Assembly (NCBI RefSeq): GCF_024721305.1
Contig: NZ_JAMXOD010000018.1
Location: 1-52,290, forward strand
Length of the DNA: 52,290 bases
Source: Aequitasia blattaphilus
GTDB taxonomy: Bacteria > Bacillota > Clostridia > Lachnospirales > Lachnospiraceae
Direction of reading: 5' to 3'
The position numbers and the translations under genes were made by a program. Below the pieces are notes generated by a model that was not told the origin of the DNA, searched no databases, and saw nothing but the letters and a program-made list of their open reading frames with translations. Shown here one piece after another: positions 36,986 to 45,562 of the stretch. Within the stretch, counting starts at the first letter, position 1. The number at the start of each line of letters is the position of its first letter.

Positions 36986-37008
36986 GTAAATATAAGGAGG
37001 TTGCGACT

Positions 37009-37182
37009 ATGAGAGAGAAAAAGAGCCATTTGTATTTGGATAGCCACGAAAGACGACTTTTGCTACATAGCCTTGTGGAGCTGAAAAATCAGCTCATACA
37101 GCAAGGCAGATATACGGACTGTGTTGATGAACTTATCTTCAAGGTTACTACTGCTTCCGTTAAAAAGGTAAAAGTGATATAA
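37009..37182 (+). CDS. 57-residue element protein next to the left attachment site
   Basis: A small protein with MREKKSHLYLDSHERRLLLH, then HSLVELKNQLIQQGRYTD and a basic end (KKVKVI). AAGGAGG lies 8 bases upstream and a good promoter precedes it. A broken homologue occupies the same place after the other complete tRNA-Arg. Charge and helical look suggest a DNA-binding or excisionase-like role, but no domain is recognised. Confidence 0.75.
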   Translation: MREKKSHLYLDSHERRLLLHSLVELKNQLIQQGRYTDCVDELIFKVTTASVKKVKVI

Positions 37183-37223
37183 TGGTTTTGAGTAGATAAG
37201 ACGCAGTAGTGAGGAGGATATTT

Positions 37224-37709
37224 GTGGATAAAAGCCTAAATGATTATGTAGAAATTTATAAGGCCGAATTGGATAAAGGGGATATTCAAATCGCTTACGA
37301 GCAGTTATTAAAATATGTAATGGCATTGAAAGTTCATTTCCAAAAGGTACAGCCTGACAGCTACACTTTCGGGAATGTGTACCTCGGTTTTATGGACTAC
37401 ACATATTTCTATTTCTTCAATGATTTTCTGCGTAGTAAAAAATTGCGATTTGGAATTGTCTTAAACCACCCTAAAATGCAGTTTGAGCTTTGGCTATTAG
37501 GACAAAACGCAGAAGTGCAGAGCATTTATTGGGAATTGTTGAAAATAACAAAATGGAATGCAGGACGGACAGCAAAGCCAAAATACGCTGTTCTTGAAGC
37601 TGTTTTAATTGAAAATCCCGATTTTAATGACTTAGATGCTTTGTCAGATAAAATTGGAACAGCAGCACAAAGTATAATACAAGAAATTATGCCCTACCTC
37701 CAAGATTAA
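37224..37709 (+). CDS. DUF7000-like protein of unknown function
   Basis: A 161-residue soluble protein (VDKSLNDYVEIYKAELDKGD, then YTYFYFFNDFLRSKKLRFGI and FELWLLGQNAEVQ). I recall this type as DUF7000; the reaction is unknown. Start is GTG 37224, 5 to 6 bases after GAGGAGGA; the GTG at 37209 lies before that site. It is the first of the cargo genes. Confidence 0.55.
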   Translation: MDKSLNDYVEIYKAELDKGDIQIAYEQLLKYVMALKVHFQKVQPDSYTFGNVYLGFMDYTYFYFFNDFLRSKKLRFGIVLNHPKMQFELWLLGQNAEVQSIYWELLKITKWNAGRTAKPKYAVLEAVLIENPDFNDLDALSDKIGTAAQSIIQEIMPYLQD

Positions 37710-37717
37710 CTTTTGGT

Positions 37718-37748
37718 CATAAGTCTGACAACTTTGAAGTTGTGGAGG
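37718..37748 (+). repeat. 31-nt intergenic repeat, copy 1
   Basis: CATAAGT, a variable middle and TTTGAAGTTGTGGAGG. The same unit recurs at 38158-38188, and both include the ribosome-binding GGAGG of the following gene. The DUF3795 gene is thus flanked by direct repeats, like a cassette. Confidence 0.75.
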
Positions 37749-37756
37749 AGGTTGAA

Positions 37757-38152
37757 ATGAAAGCAGAGTTAATAGCCCCATGTGGAATGAATTGCCGTCT
37801 GTGTTATGGGTATATCCGTCCACGCAACCAATGTCCCGGCTGTAATGCTTCTGATGATAGCAAGCCGAAGTCATGTACAAACTGCAAAATTGTGGTTTGT
37901 GAAAAAAGGAACCAAAATGATTGGTTGACTTGTGCTGACTGCGATACTTACTGCCGACGTTTGAGAGACTTAGACAAGCGATATAGTTCTAAATACCACA
38001 TGAGCATGATTGAGAACCTTGCTACTATACGCAATCATGGCATGGATTTCTTCTTGGAACAGCAGTATAATAAATTTTGCTGTCCTGCGTGTGGTGAAAT
38101 AACCTGTGTACATAGAGTTGAATGTCCATCGTGCAAAAAACCGATATGGTAA
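37757..38152 (+). CDS. DUF3795 family cysteine-rich protein
   Basis: A 131-residue protein with many cysteines: APCGMNCRLCYGYI, NQCPGCNA, CTNCKIVVC, TCADCDTYC, and a C-terminal zinc-ribbon-like CCPACGEITC and CPSCKKP. This matches the DUF3795 pattern. Metal binding is likely; function unknown. Start is ATG 37757 after GGAGGAGG. Confidence 0.75.
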   Translation: MKAELIAPCGMNCRLCYGYIRPRNQCPGCNASDDSKPKSCTNCKIVVCEKRNQNDWLTCADCDTYCRRLRDLDKRYSSKYHMSMIENLATIRNHGMDFFLEQQYNKFCCPACGEITCVHRVECPSCKKPIW

Positions 38153-38157
38153 TTGAG

Positions 38158-38188
38158 CATAAGTTCAATAAATTTGAAGTTGTGGAGG
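38158..38188 (+). repeat. 31-nt intergenic repeat, copy 2
   Basis: The second copy of the CATAAGT...TTTGAAGTTGTGGAGG unit, 440 bp after the first. It lies 6 bases after the DUF3795 stop and carries the ribosome-binding site of the kinase-like gene. Confidence 0.75.
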
Positions 38189-38198
38189 TAAAATATAG

Positions 38199-38744
38199 AT
38201 GAATCAAGGTAGAATTATTGTAATCACAGGTGCGCCGGGGACAGGAAAAACTACAACGGCATCTGCTGTTGCAAAAGAATCAGATTTGGAAAAGTCTGTG
38301 CATATGCACACAGATGACTTTTATCATTATTTGAGTAAAGGGGCAATACCACCGCATTTGCCAGAATCAAATGAGCAAAATTTGATTGTCATTGAAGCGT
38401 TTTTAGAAGCTGCGAAGCGATATGCTCGTGGTGGATATGATGTAATTGTAGATGGTATTGTAGGACCGTGGTTTTTAGAGCCGTGGCTCAACATTGTTCA
38501 AGAGCATTATGAAGTACACTATATCGTTTTAAGGGCAAGTAAAGAAGAAACTATGAAGCGAGCTATCGAACGCTCAAAGTTAGACAGAGAAACAAATATT
38601 GAATTAGTTGAAACAATGTGGAAGCAATTTTCCAATTTAGGAATCTATGAATTAAATGTTATAGATACAACTACGCATTCAATCAAAGATACTGTTTCAG
38701 CAGTAAAAGAAAAAATAGTAAGCGGTACGGCTTTACTATTTTAG
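38199..38744 (+). CDS. P-loop kinase-like protein (AAA_33/chloramphenicol phosphotransferase-like)
   Basis: A 181-residue nucleotide-binding protein with Walker A GAPGTGKT (11-18), the acidic HMHTDDFYHYL, and a lid-like region RASKEETMKRAIERSK. This arrangement suits small-molecule kinases or phosphotransferases of the AAA_33 group. The substrate is unknown, and an antibiotic or toxin role is possible but not shown. Confidence 0.7.
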   Translation: MNQGRIIVITGAPGTGKTTTASAVAKESDLEKSVHMHTDDFYHYLSKGAIPPHLPESNEQNLIVIEAFLEAAKRYARGGYDVIVDGIVGPWFLEPWLNIVQEHYEVHYIVLRASKEETMKRAIERSKLDRETNIELVETMWKQFSNLGIYELNVIDTTTHSIKDTVSAVKEKIVSGTALLF

Positions 38745-38815
38745 ACAATTCCAGTTTGTATAACAGGAATTTATCAGAAAATGAGGAATAGTTGAAATGG
38801 AGGCGCTATAATAAC

Positions 38816-39139
38816 ATGAAGATTGAAGGGAACCAGAAAGAACTGGATGCAATGGTAGAATTTCATAAGGGAAACCGTGTCGAGGGGTTGAGACTGCAAG
38901 AAGAATTTGCAGCGGAATTTCGTAAGGAGTATAAAGACAAAGATCACTGTCCTTGCCTGAAATCCTGTCGTTATCACGGAAACTGTAAGGAATGTGTAGC
39001 AATCCACAGAGCGCATCAGGAACATGTTCCTAATTGTATGCGACCATTGATTAATAAAAAATTGAAATTGATGTCAGAATTAACAGAGCATACCTTGGCA
39101 AATGAAATAGAAGCTCCACATGAGATTTTAAGAAAATAG
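38816..39139 (+). CDS. Small cysteine-rich protein of unknown function
   Basis: About 107 residues with CPCLKSCRYHGNCKECVAIH, a cysteine/histidine cluster that may bind metal, followed by PNCMRP. This type is sometimes labelled LPS biosynthesis protein, without solid support. The start could be ATG 38816 or ATG 38792; the latter has GAGGAA about 10 bases upstream. Confidence 0.6.
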   Translation: MKIEGNQKELDAMVEFHKGNRVEGLRLQEEFAAEFRKEYKDKDHCPCLKSCRYHGNCKECVAIHRAHQEHVPNCMRPLINKKLKLMSELTEHTLANEIEAPHEILRK

Positions 39140-39217
39140 GCAAGTCAAATTCCCGTTTATTGGGAAGTCGCAGAGAACGAAAAATCGGAAGTTTACAGCG
39201 AGGTGAAAGAGGATATT

Positions 39218-39912
39218 ATGCAGTATTCAAAGGAAGAAAGTAAAGCAATCTGGAATCAAAACGCTGAATTTTGGGATTGTGCAATGGGGGATGAATCAAA
39301 TGATTTTCACAGAGAAGTTGTCCGCCCCAAAGTAACAGAGCTTCTAAATCCTGATCCAACAGACTATATTTTAGATATTGCCTGTGGAAATGGAAATTAT
39401 TCTGCATATCTTGCAGAAAAAGCTGTCTCTGTTTTGGCTTTTGATTATAGTGAGAAAATGGTGGAACTGGCAAAAAAGCGCCAAAAACGGTATGCTGATT
39501 ACATTGAGTTTTGTGTAGCAGACGCCACGAATGAAACAAGTCTGATGGCATTAAAAAGAAATAAGCCGTTTACAAAAGCAGTCTCCAATATGGCGGTCAT
39601 GGATATTACCGATATTAAGCCGATTTTTACCTCTGTTTATAAATTGCTTGAGGATAACGGAGTATTTGTATTTGCGACACAGCACCCCTGTTTTGTAACG
39701 CTCACAGAAAATATATGACGCCGCACAGCTATTACGATATTGCGATTGAAGGACAGCCGCAAAAACAATGTTATTATCATCGTTCTTTACAGGATATTTT
39801 TAATCTGTGTTTTGATACCGGATTTGTCATAGACGGATTTTACGAAGAATGCTATTTTAATAAAGAAATCCCGGATATTATCATTGTCAGAGCCATAAAA
39901 ATTGAGAGGTAG
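39218..39912 (+). pseudogene. SAM-dependent methyltransferase, split by a frameshift
   Basis: The first frame (to 39718) has the SAM motif YILDIACGNGNYSAYLAEK and FVFATQHPCFVTLTEN. The second frame (39715-39912) continues naturally with YMTPHSYYDIAIEG and FVIDGFYEE. The two join if one A is restored in the run near 39712, so a single-base deletion has split the gene. Start is ATG 39218 after AAAGAGGA. Confidence 0.8.
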
Positions 39913-39956
39913 ATAGTAGATTTGCCATTTCCTGTAATTGTAAAAAAACTTAAATG

Positions 39957-40037
39957 ATGGATATTCCGGGGATGCAGGATGAAATGCGCCGTCCCATGAT
40001 GCTGATTGTATCGGCGAACAAAAAAGTGGATAGATAG
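39957..40037 (+). pseudogene. Remnant of another methyltransferase tail
   Basis: A 26-residue frame ending GMQDEMRRPMMLIVSANKK resembles the usual C-terminus of small class I methyltransferases (RRPxMLI). It has no gene in front. It looks like a leftover of a second, deleted methyltransferase gene. Confidence 0.35.
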
Positions 40038-40074
40038 AACTAAAACACCTATAAGGTATAAATGGAGGTAATTT

Positions 40075-40569
40075 ATGTTTAAAGAAAAAATTATTATAGA
40101 GATGAAAGAAGTATTCAAAGAAATTCCTTTTGGCATAGAGCATACTCTCAAAGTTTTGAAAAATGCAGAAGATATAATGAAAGGAGAAAATATCGGAGAG
40201 GAAGAAAAAGAATTCATCAGTATTATTGCTATACTACATGATATTGGTGCGGTTGAAGCACAAAAAAAATACGGTTCTATTGATGGTGTCTATCAAGAAA
40301 AGGAAGGACCAGAAGTAGCGAAAGAAATATTAAAAAAGGTAGGTTATAACAAAAATATTGATAGAATATGCTTTATAATAGGCAATCATCATACTCCATC
40401 TAAAATTGATGGACTTGATTTTCAAATACAATGGGAAGCTGATTTGCTTGAAAATTTAACGGTTATGGATAAAGAAAAAGAACAGGAAAAGATAAAAAAG
40501 TGTATAGATGAAAACTTTAAAACAAACACAGGAAAAAGGATAGCTTATAATCGCTTTATTTTAGATTAG
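40075..40569 (+). CDS. HD-domain phosphohydrolase
   Basis: A 164-residue protein with the HD pattern: His23, the His55-Asp56 pair in AILHDIGA, His105/His106 in IGNHHTPS and Asp123 in EADLLEN. These residues bind two metals and hydrolyse phosphoesters, often of nucleotides. The substrate is unknown. A GGAGG precedes the ATG. The gene is AT-rich compared with its neighbours. Confidence 0.8.
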   Translation: MFKEKIIIEMKEVFKEIPFGIEHTLKVLKNAEDIMKGENIGEEEKEFISIIAILHDIGAVEAQKKYGSIDGVYQEKEGPEVAKEILKKVGYNKNIDRICFIIGNHHTPSKIDGLDFQIQWEADLLENLTVMDKEKEQEKIKKCIDENFKTNTGKRIAYNRFILD

Positions 40570-40624
40570 TAGTAGATTATTACAGTTATGTATTTTATAT
40601 CGCAAAGAAAAAATAGTAGTTAAG

Positions 40625-40642
40625 TTTAACCCTAGGGTTAAA
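40625..40642. repeat. 18-bp perfect palindrome
   Basis: TTTAACCCTAGGGTTAAA is fully self-complementary. It lies just where the GNAT gene fragment begins, so it may be a junction product or an operator. Confidence 0.6.
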
Positions 40643-40874
40643 TGATGAATATGTTGAGGGCATTTTTGTTTCTGGTGAAATGCAATCGCAGGGTATAGGT
40701 AAAATTCTGCTGAATTATGCAAAGGATAAAAGGAATAAGTTGTACTTGAACGTATACCAAAAGAACGCACGGGCAATATCTTTTTATAAGAGAGAAGGAT
40801 TTGAGATTCAGCATAGTGGCTTAGATGAGGCTACCGGAGAAAAAGATTATGTAATGACATGGCAACACAAATAG
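40638..40874 (+). pseudogene. GNAT acetyltransferase, N-terminally truncated
   Basis: The frame holds the C-terminal half of a GNAT fold: VEGIFVSGEMQSQGIGKILL (acetyl-CoA motif Q-x-x-G-x-G) and VYQKNARAISFYKREGFEI. The N-terminal half is missing, and sequence similarity stops at the palindrome. Confidence 0.75.
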
Positions 40875-40927
40875 AAATTCCAGTTTGTCTACGAGCAACA
40901 CCATATAAGTGAATAAGAGTTTTACAT

Positions 40928-40967
40928 AGCCGATTGGTTTTCATATTGAAAATCAGTCGGCTTTTTT
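40928..40967 (+). terminator. Strong terminator, apparent target of group II intron 1
   Basis: A 16-bp stem (40928-40943 with 40947-40962) with a TAT loop, followed by six T. Intron 1 begins 3 bases downstream at 40971. Group IIC introns are known to insert just after such terminators. A variant of this hairpin precedes the DUF3991-like gene at 35101. Confidence 0.85.
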
Positions 40968-40970
40968 GCG

Positions 40971-42934
40971 GTGCGCCTGGCGGCGCACGTTTCTAACCGG
41001 TGAAAGTCGTGTGTTCTGAAAGCTGTTATCAGCTTGCCAGTGAAAGTCTGGTCAAGGTAATCGCCAGTGAGCCTTGTAGCAAGCCTCCAGTGCTTATGGG
41101 TGACCGTTTGTGCTGAAGCGAGGTGATACCTATGTGAAATAGGTGCAAATTAACAGTCCGTAACATTAAGTGAATTCTGTAGCATCGTTACGTTAGCCCT
41201 GAAAAGGGGAAAAGAGGGAGTCGAATCACTGACTTTCTGATGAAGACCATGGAAAATGTGAAGATACTGGATAACAGCATTGAAGAACCCTCCGGTGTAG
41301 AGGAAGCGGAATGTTAAGAAAGTTGATAGCGGAACAGAAGAGACCTCATATGGTCATACTGCCACAGGTATGTAATCCAAGATATAAGTACGCATACGAA
41401 ATTCTTGGAAATGCTGTATGAGGAGTCGGAGGAGCCCATAGTATCAATGAACTATCGGTAAGATAAACGATAGGAGAGAAGGGGCTCTACTTTAATCAAG
41501 ATTAACGGGAAGGTAAGGGATAGTGCATGCCTAACAAAGGACAACAACACTCAATAGAAAAATCACGACAACTTCAACGTAATCTATATCTGGCAGCCAA
41601 AAAGGATAAACAACGCAGATTCCATGCGCTGTATGACCGTGTTTATCGCCCGGATATTTTGTGGCGGGCATGGAAAGAAGTAAGAAAGAACAAAGGAAGT
41701 GCTGGTATTGATGGCATTACCTTTGAAATGATTGAGGAGTATGGAGTGCAGAAGTACCTACAAGAAATAAATGAAGAACTGGTAGGTGGAACATATAAAC
41801 CTATGCCAGTAAAAAGAGTATATATTCCAAAGCCAGACGGAAAACAACGTCCGTTAGGAATACCTATTATTAAAGACCGAATTGTACAACAGGCATATAA
41901 GATAGTTGTTGAGCCGATTTTTGAAGCGAACTTTTTAGAGGTCTCCTATGGGTTTCGTCCCAAAAGAGATGCAAAACAAGCTACGGAAAGAGTAAAGAAG
42001 GGGCTGTATAAAAACTGGTATGTGGTAGATGCAGATATACAAGGATACTTTGATAACATCAATCATGAAATTCTCTTAAATCTCATGAAAAGAAGAATCA
42101 GCGACAGAAGAATTATAAAACTGTGTAGGTTATGGCTACAGGCAGGAGTAATTGATAATGGCAGATATGAGAAGACTACAAAGGGTTCTCCGCAGGGCGG
42201 AGTGATAAGCCCCTTACTGGCGAATATCTATCTACACGTACTGGACTCGTATTGGTGTAATGATACGAGTAATGGAGAGATAATAAGATATGCGGATGAT
42301 GCGGTGATTCTTTGCTATACAAAGAAAGACGCAGAAAAAGCATATAAACAATTACAGCTAATAATGAATAAATTGAAGCTAACACTCAATCCAGGAAAAA
42401 CGAAGATAGTAGATATGAATAAAGACAGTTTTGAATTTTTGGGATTTCAATACCAGAAATTCAGAAGCCAGAAAAGTGGCAGAATGCTACCTTATATGAT
42501 GCCATGCAAGAAGGCCTTGAAGAAAATGAAAGATGCCATCAGAATCATTACTTGTAAGAAGTCTGCCTACGAAGGACTAGATAGCAAAGTCAGAAGGTTA
42601 AATCCACTAATTAGAGGATGGCGTAACTACTTTTCCCATGGCAACTCGACGAAAAGATTCATACAACTGGATGAGTACTTATGGATGAAGTTATGGAGAC
42701 GAGTATATGATAGCCGCAAGCAGAAAAAGTATAAAGAACGTGTACTGTATGGATTCAAACGCTGGTATGCAAAAAGTGGGATTGAATACTTCTATAAGGG
42801 AAACACTGATAAATACAGTTATGTCCTTTGAATGTTCCAGAAAGAAGATTATCGGAAAGCCGTGTGAGGGAGAACCTCATGCACGGTTTGAAGTGGCAGG
42901 TGATGGAAACGGTGGATATCGCGCCATCACTTGA
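40971..42934 (+). mobile_element. Group II intron 1
   Basis: The 5' end is GTGCGCCTGGCGGCGCAC, a 5' hairpin with the GTGYG start of group II introns. Ribozyme domains I-IV run to about 41526, the RT gene follows, and domain V is recognisable near 42863 (AGCCGTGTGAGGG... and CATGCACGGTTT). Domain VI (GGTGATGG pairing with CCATCAC) ends near 42934. The 3' end is estimated, not precise. Confidence 0.8.
41527..42831 (+). CDS. ltrA: Group II intron reverse transcriptase/maturase (intron 1)
   Basis: A 434-residue RT with N-terminal RT0-like region, KNKGSAGIDGITFE, the fingers-palm motifs, the catalytic YADD in EIIRYADDAVIL, and a maturase X domain (NPLIRGWRNYFSHG). There is no HNH endonuclease at the C-terminus, as usual for introns that target terminators or replication forks. 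The frame is intact, so the intron may still be active. Confidence 0.93.
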   Translation: MPNKGQQHSIEKSRQLQRNLYLAAKKDKQRRFHALYDRVYRPDILWRAWKEVRKNKGSAGIDGITFEMIEEYGVQKYLQEINEELVGGTYKPMPVKRVYIPKPDGKQRPLGIPIIKDRIVQQAYKIVVEPIFEANFLEVSYGFRPKRDAKQATERVKKGLYKNWYVVDADIQGYFDNINHEILLNLMKRRISDRRIIKLCRLWLQAGVIDNGRYEKTTKGSPQGGVISPLLANIYLHVLDSYWCNDTSNGEIIRYADDAVILCYTKKDAEKAYKQLQLIMNKLKLTLNPGKTKIVDMNKDSFEFLGFQYQKFRSQKSGRMLPYMMPCKKALKKMKDAIRIITCKKSAYEGLDSKVRRLNPLIRGWRNYFSHGNSTKRFIQLDEYLWMKLWRRVYDSRKQKKYKERVLYGFKRWYAKSGIEYFYKGNTDKYSYVL

Positions 42935-44823
42935 CCCTACCGTAATCCGCCCGGTAGTGGGAAGGATATAGCCGAAGGCAAGGGTGTCCATCGTGAGATG
43001 GAATCTGAAGGAAGCTGGATGTTGGGAACATACTAACCAACGGGCAAATCTCTGGTCTGACGAACAGAAATCACATCAGGCTATGCATGAGGGTAAGGCT
43101 GCCGCACAAGCCAAAGCCCAATAACTACACGGAATCATGTATGGTATATGTGGCAGATAGGTGGAGAGAAAGAAACGTGTGGTACCCAGGGAGGTCTGTG
43201 TGATACGCTCTGAAAGGAGTAACCACTGTACAAGGAAACGAGGCAGTGCTGAACACGCAGAAGTCAGCAGAGGTCATATTAGCCGAGCACCCGCAGGGCA
43301 CTTAGGTGAAGGACCGAATCAGTAGGAATCTTTAGTACAACCGGGAAAGGAGGGAAGAGCAATGGGCGCAGAAAACAAGGAAAGCTACTCACAGAGAGAT
43401 AGCACGGAATGCAAAGGATATGTGAGAGCGCGTCGCTCTTTCCATCAGATATGGAAGGAAAGAGATAGTGCGCAGCCGGAGCTTTTGGAGAAGATACTGT
43501 ATAAGGATAACCTTAACAGAGCTTTTAAGAGAGTGAAGGCAAATAAGGGAGCACCGGGAATCGACGGAATTACAGTAGAGGAAATAGGCAAATATCTACA
43601 AGAGAATCAAAAAGAGATTGTGGAAAGAATCTACAGAGGAAAATATACCCCCGACCCGGTAAGAAGAGTAGAAATCCCAAAGGCGGATGGTGGAATACGA
43701 AAGCTTGGTATTCCGACCGTTAAAGACCGTATATTCCAACAGGCAATTACACAACAGCTAATGCCTATCTATGAACCGCTGTTCTCGGACAATAGCTATG
43801 GCTATCGTCCGGGAAGGAGTGCAAAAGAAGCCATTCTGAAAATAAAGGAATACGCAGAGCAAGGATACGTTTATGCAGTATCTTTGGACTTATCGAAGTA
43901 CTTTGATACCTTGAACCACGAGATGCTCCTAAATATCTTGAGAAGAAATATAAAAGATGAGCGAGTGATTCAGTGGATTAAAAGATACCTAAAGAGTGGC
44001 GTCATGGAGAAGGGCGTTGTCGTGAAAACAGAAGAAGGTTCACCGCAAGGGGGAAACTTATCTCCCCTTTTAGCGAACATCTATCTAAATGAGTTTGATC
44101 AAGAGTATCAAAATCGAGGCGTATCTTTCGTACGTTATGCAGATGACATCGTACTGTTGGCGAAGAGCAAAAGAGCCGCAACGAGACTCTTAGAATCGTG
44201 CACGAAGTATCTGGAAGGAAAATTAAAGTTAAAGTAAACCAGGAGAAAAGTCGTGTGGTAAGCGTGTTTGCAATCCGAAATTTTAAGTTCCTTGGCTTCA
44301 CATTGGGAAAGAACGGAAAGGGCATATATGTCCGGGTTCATGGGGAGTCATGGAAGAAGATGAAGTCAAAGCTGAAAGAACTTAGTTCCCGAAGGTCTGT
44401 TCAGAGCATACGGCCTGCCCTTGAGAGAATAAAGGTGTATATGCGTGGATGGCTTAATTACTACGGGATTGCTGACATGAAAAATAAGATAGATGCCCTT
44501 AATTCATGGCTCTACCATAGGATTCGTATGTGTATATGGAAACAATGGAAATTGCCTAGAACGAAGAAAAGGAATCTAATAAAACTTGGAATACCGGAGC
44601 ACTTTGCACATATGGCGGCAAATAGCCGCAAGAAACAGTGGTATGTGTCAGGAATGGGAGCGGTCAACAGAGCCTTGACAAAAGAAAGACTGATAAACAA
44701 TGGCTTCTATGATTTAGCCACAGCTTATCAGTCTGTGCACGTCAACTATTGAAAGCGCCGTATACCGAACGGTACGTACGGTGCTGTGAGAGGACGGCGG
44801 TTAGTCACCGCCTCCTACTCGAT
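42935..44823 (+). mobile_element. Group II intron 2 (IIC-like), 5' end missing
   Basis: From about 42945 the sequence matches the group IIC layout, with GCAAGGGTGTCC, GATGGAATCTGAAGGAAGC and CAGGGAGGTCTGTG in domain I/III positions. Domain V is near 44755-44790 (CGCCGTATACCGAACGG) and the end is CTCCTACTCGAT near 44822. The usual 5' GTGYG hairpin is absent; intron 1 abuts instead. It interrupts a sortase gene on its right side. Confidence 0.75.
43362..44752 (+). pseudogene. ltrA: Group II intron RT of intron 2, frameshifted
   Basis: The first frame (to 44237) includes KGAPGIDGITVEEIGKYLQ and the YADD motif, ending at EGKLKLK. The second frame (from about 44198) continues with VNQEKSRVVSVFAIRNFKFLGF, the X domain (RGWLNYYGIADMK) and a group IIC-type C-terminus. 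Restoring one G near 44236 joins them. The RT is therefore probably inactive. Confidence 0.85.
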
Positions 44824-45527
44824 GCTATCACATCTACGACCACTATGCAAAAGAAGCCGAGCAGATTGAAGCCTTTGAGGACATTGCCGAGGTTGTCGAA
44901 CAGGCACGGGAGTCTGAGGAAGATACGCCCGACATTCCATACTCTGAAGCTGAAAATATCCTTCCCAATTATGGCGAGCTGTTTCTTCAAAATGCCGATA
45001 TGGTCGGGTGGATTACGATTGCCGGCACGACAGTCAATTATCCTGTGATGCAGACCCCGAACGAGCCGAATTACTATCTCAAACGCAACTTTGAAAAGGC
45101 ATACAGTGATTTAGGTACGCCTTATATACAGGAAAATTGCGACCTTAACGCAAGCGATAACCTTATCATTTACGGACACCACATCAAGGACGGTAAAATG
45201 TTCGGAGCATTGGAGAATTACAAATCCCATAGCTTTTATGAACAGCACAAAATTATCCAGTTTGATCCCCTCACGCAGCGTGGTGAGTATGAAATCGTTG
45301 CCGTGTTCAAGACCGTAGCATATAGCGGGAGTGGCTTTCGCTACTATGATTTTGTCAATGCAGAAAGTGAAGAAACCTTTAGTGCCTATATTGACCAATG
45401 CAAGGAGCTTGCCTTTTATGATACTGGTGTGGGTGCCGAATACGGTGATAAGCTCATTACGCTTTCTACCTGTGAATACTCTGCCCAGAACGGCAGGCTT
45501 GTTATCGTGGCAAAAAAGGTCGGCTGA
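44824..45527 (+). pseudogene. Class B sortase, N-terminal part missing
   Basis: 234 codons of a mobile-element sortase remain, opening directly at the intron 2 end. The catalytic residues are all present: His in IIYGHHIKDG, Cys in TLSTCEYS and Arg in NGRLVIVA. The N-terminal membrane anchor is gone, and the left flank of the introns does not supply it. A shorter product from ATG 45000 is conceivable but would be unanchored. Sortases like this accompany conjugation genes. Confidence 0.8.
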
Positions 45528-45562
45528 TATGACTGCAATCTCTCTGGGAAAGGAGGTTTTCT

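Noticed and set aside
40938-42831. Diversity-generating retroelement
   Set aside because: The RT has a maturase X domain and sits inside recognisable group II intron RNA; there is no template/variable repeat pair.
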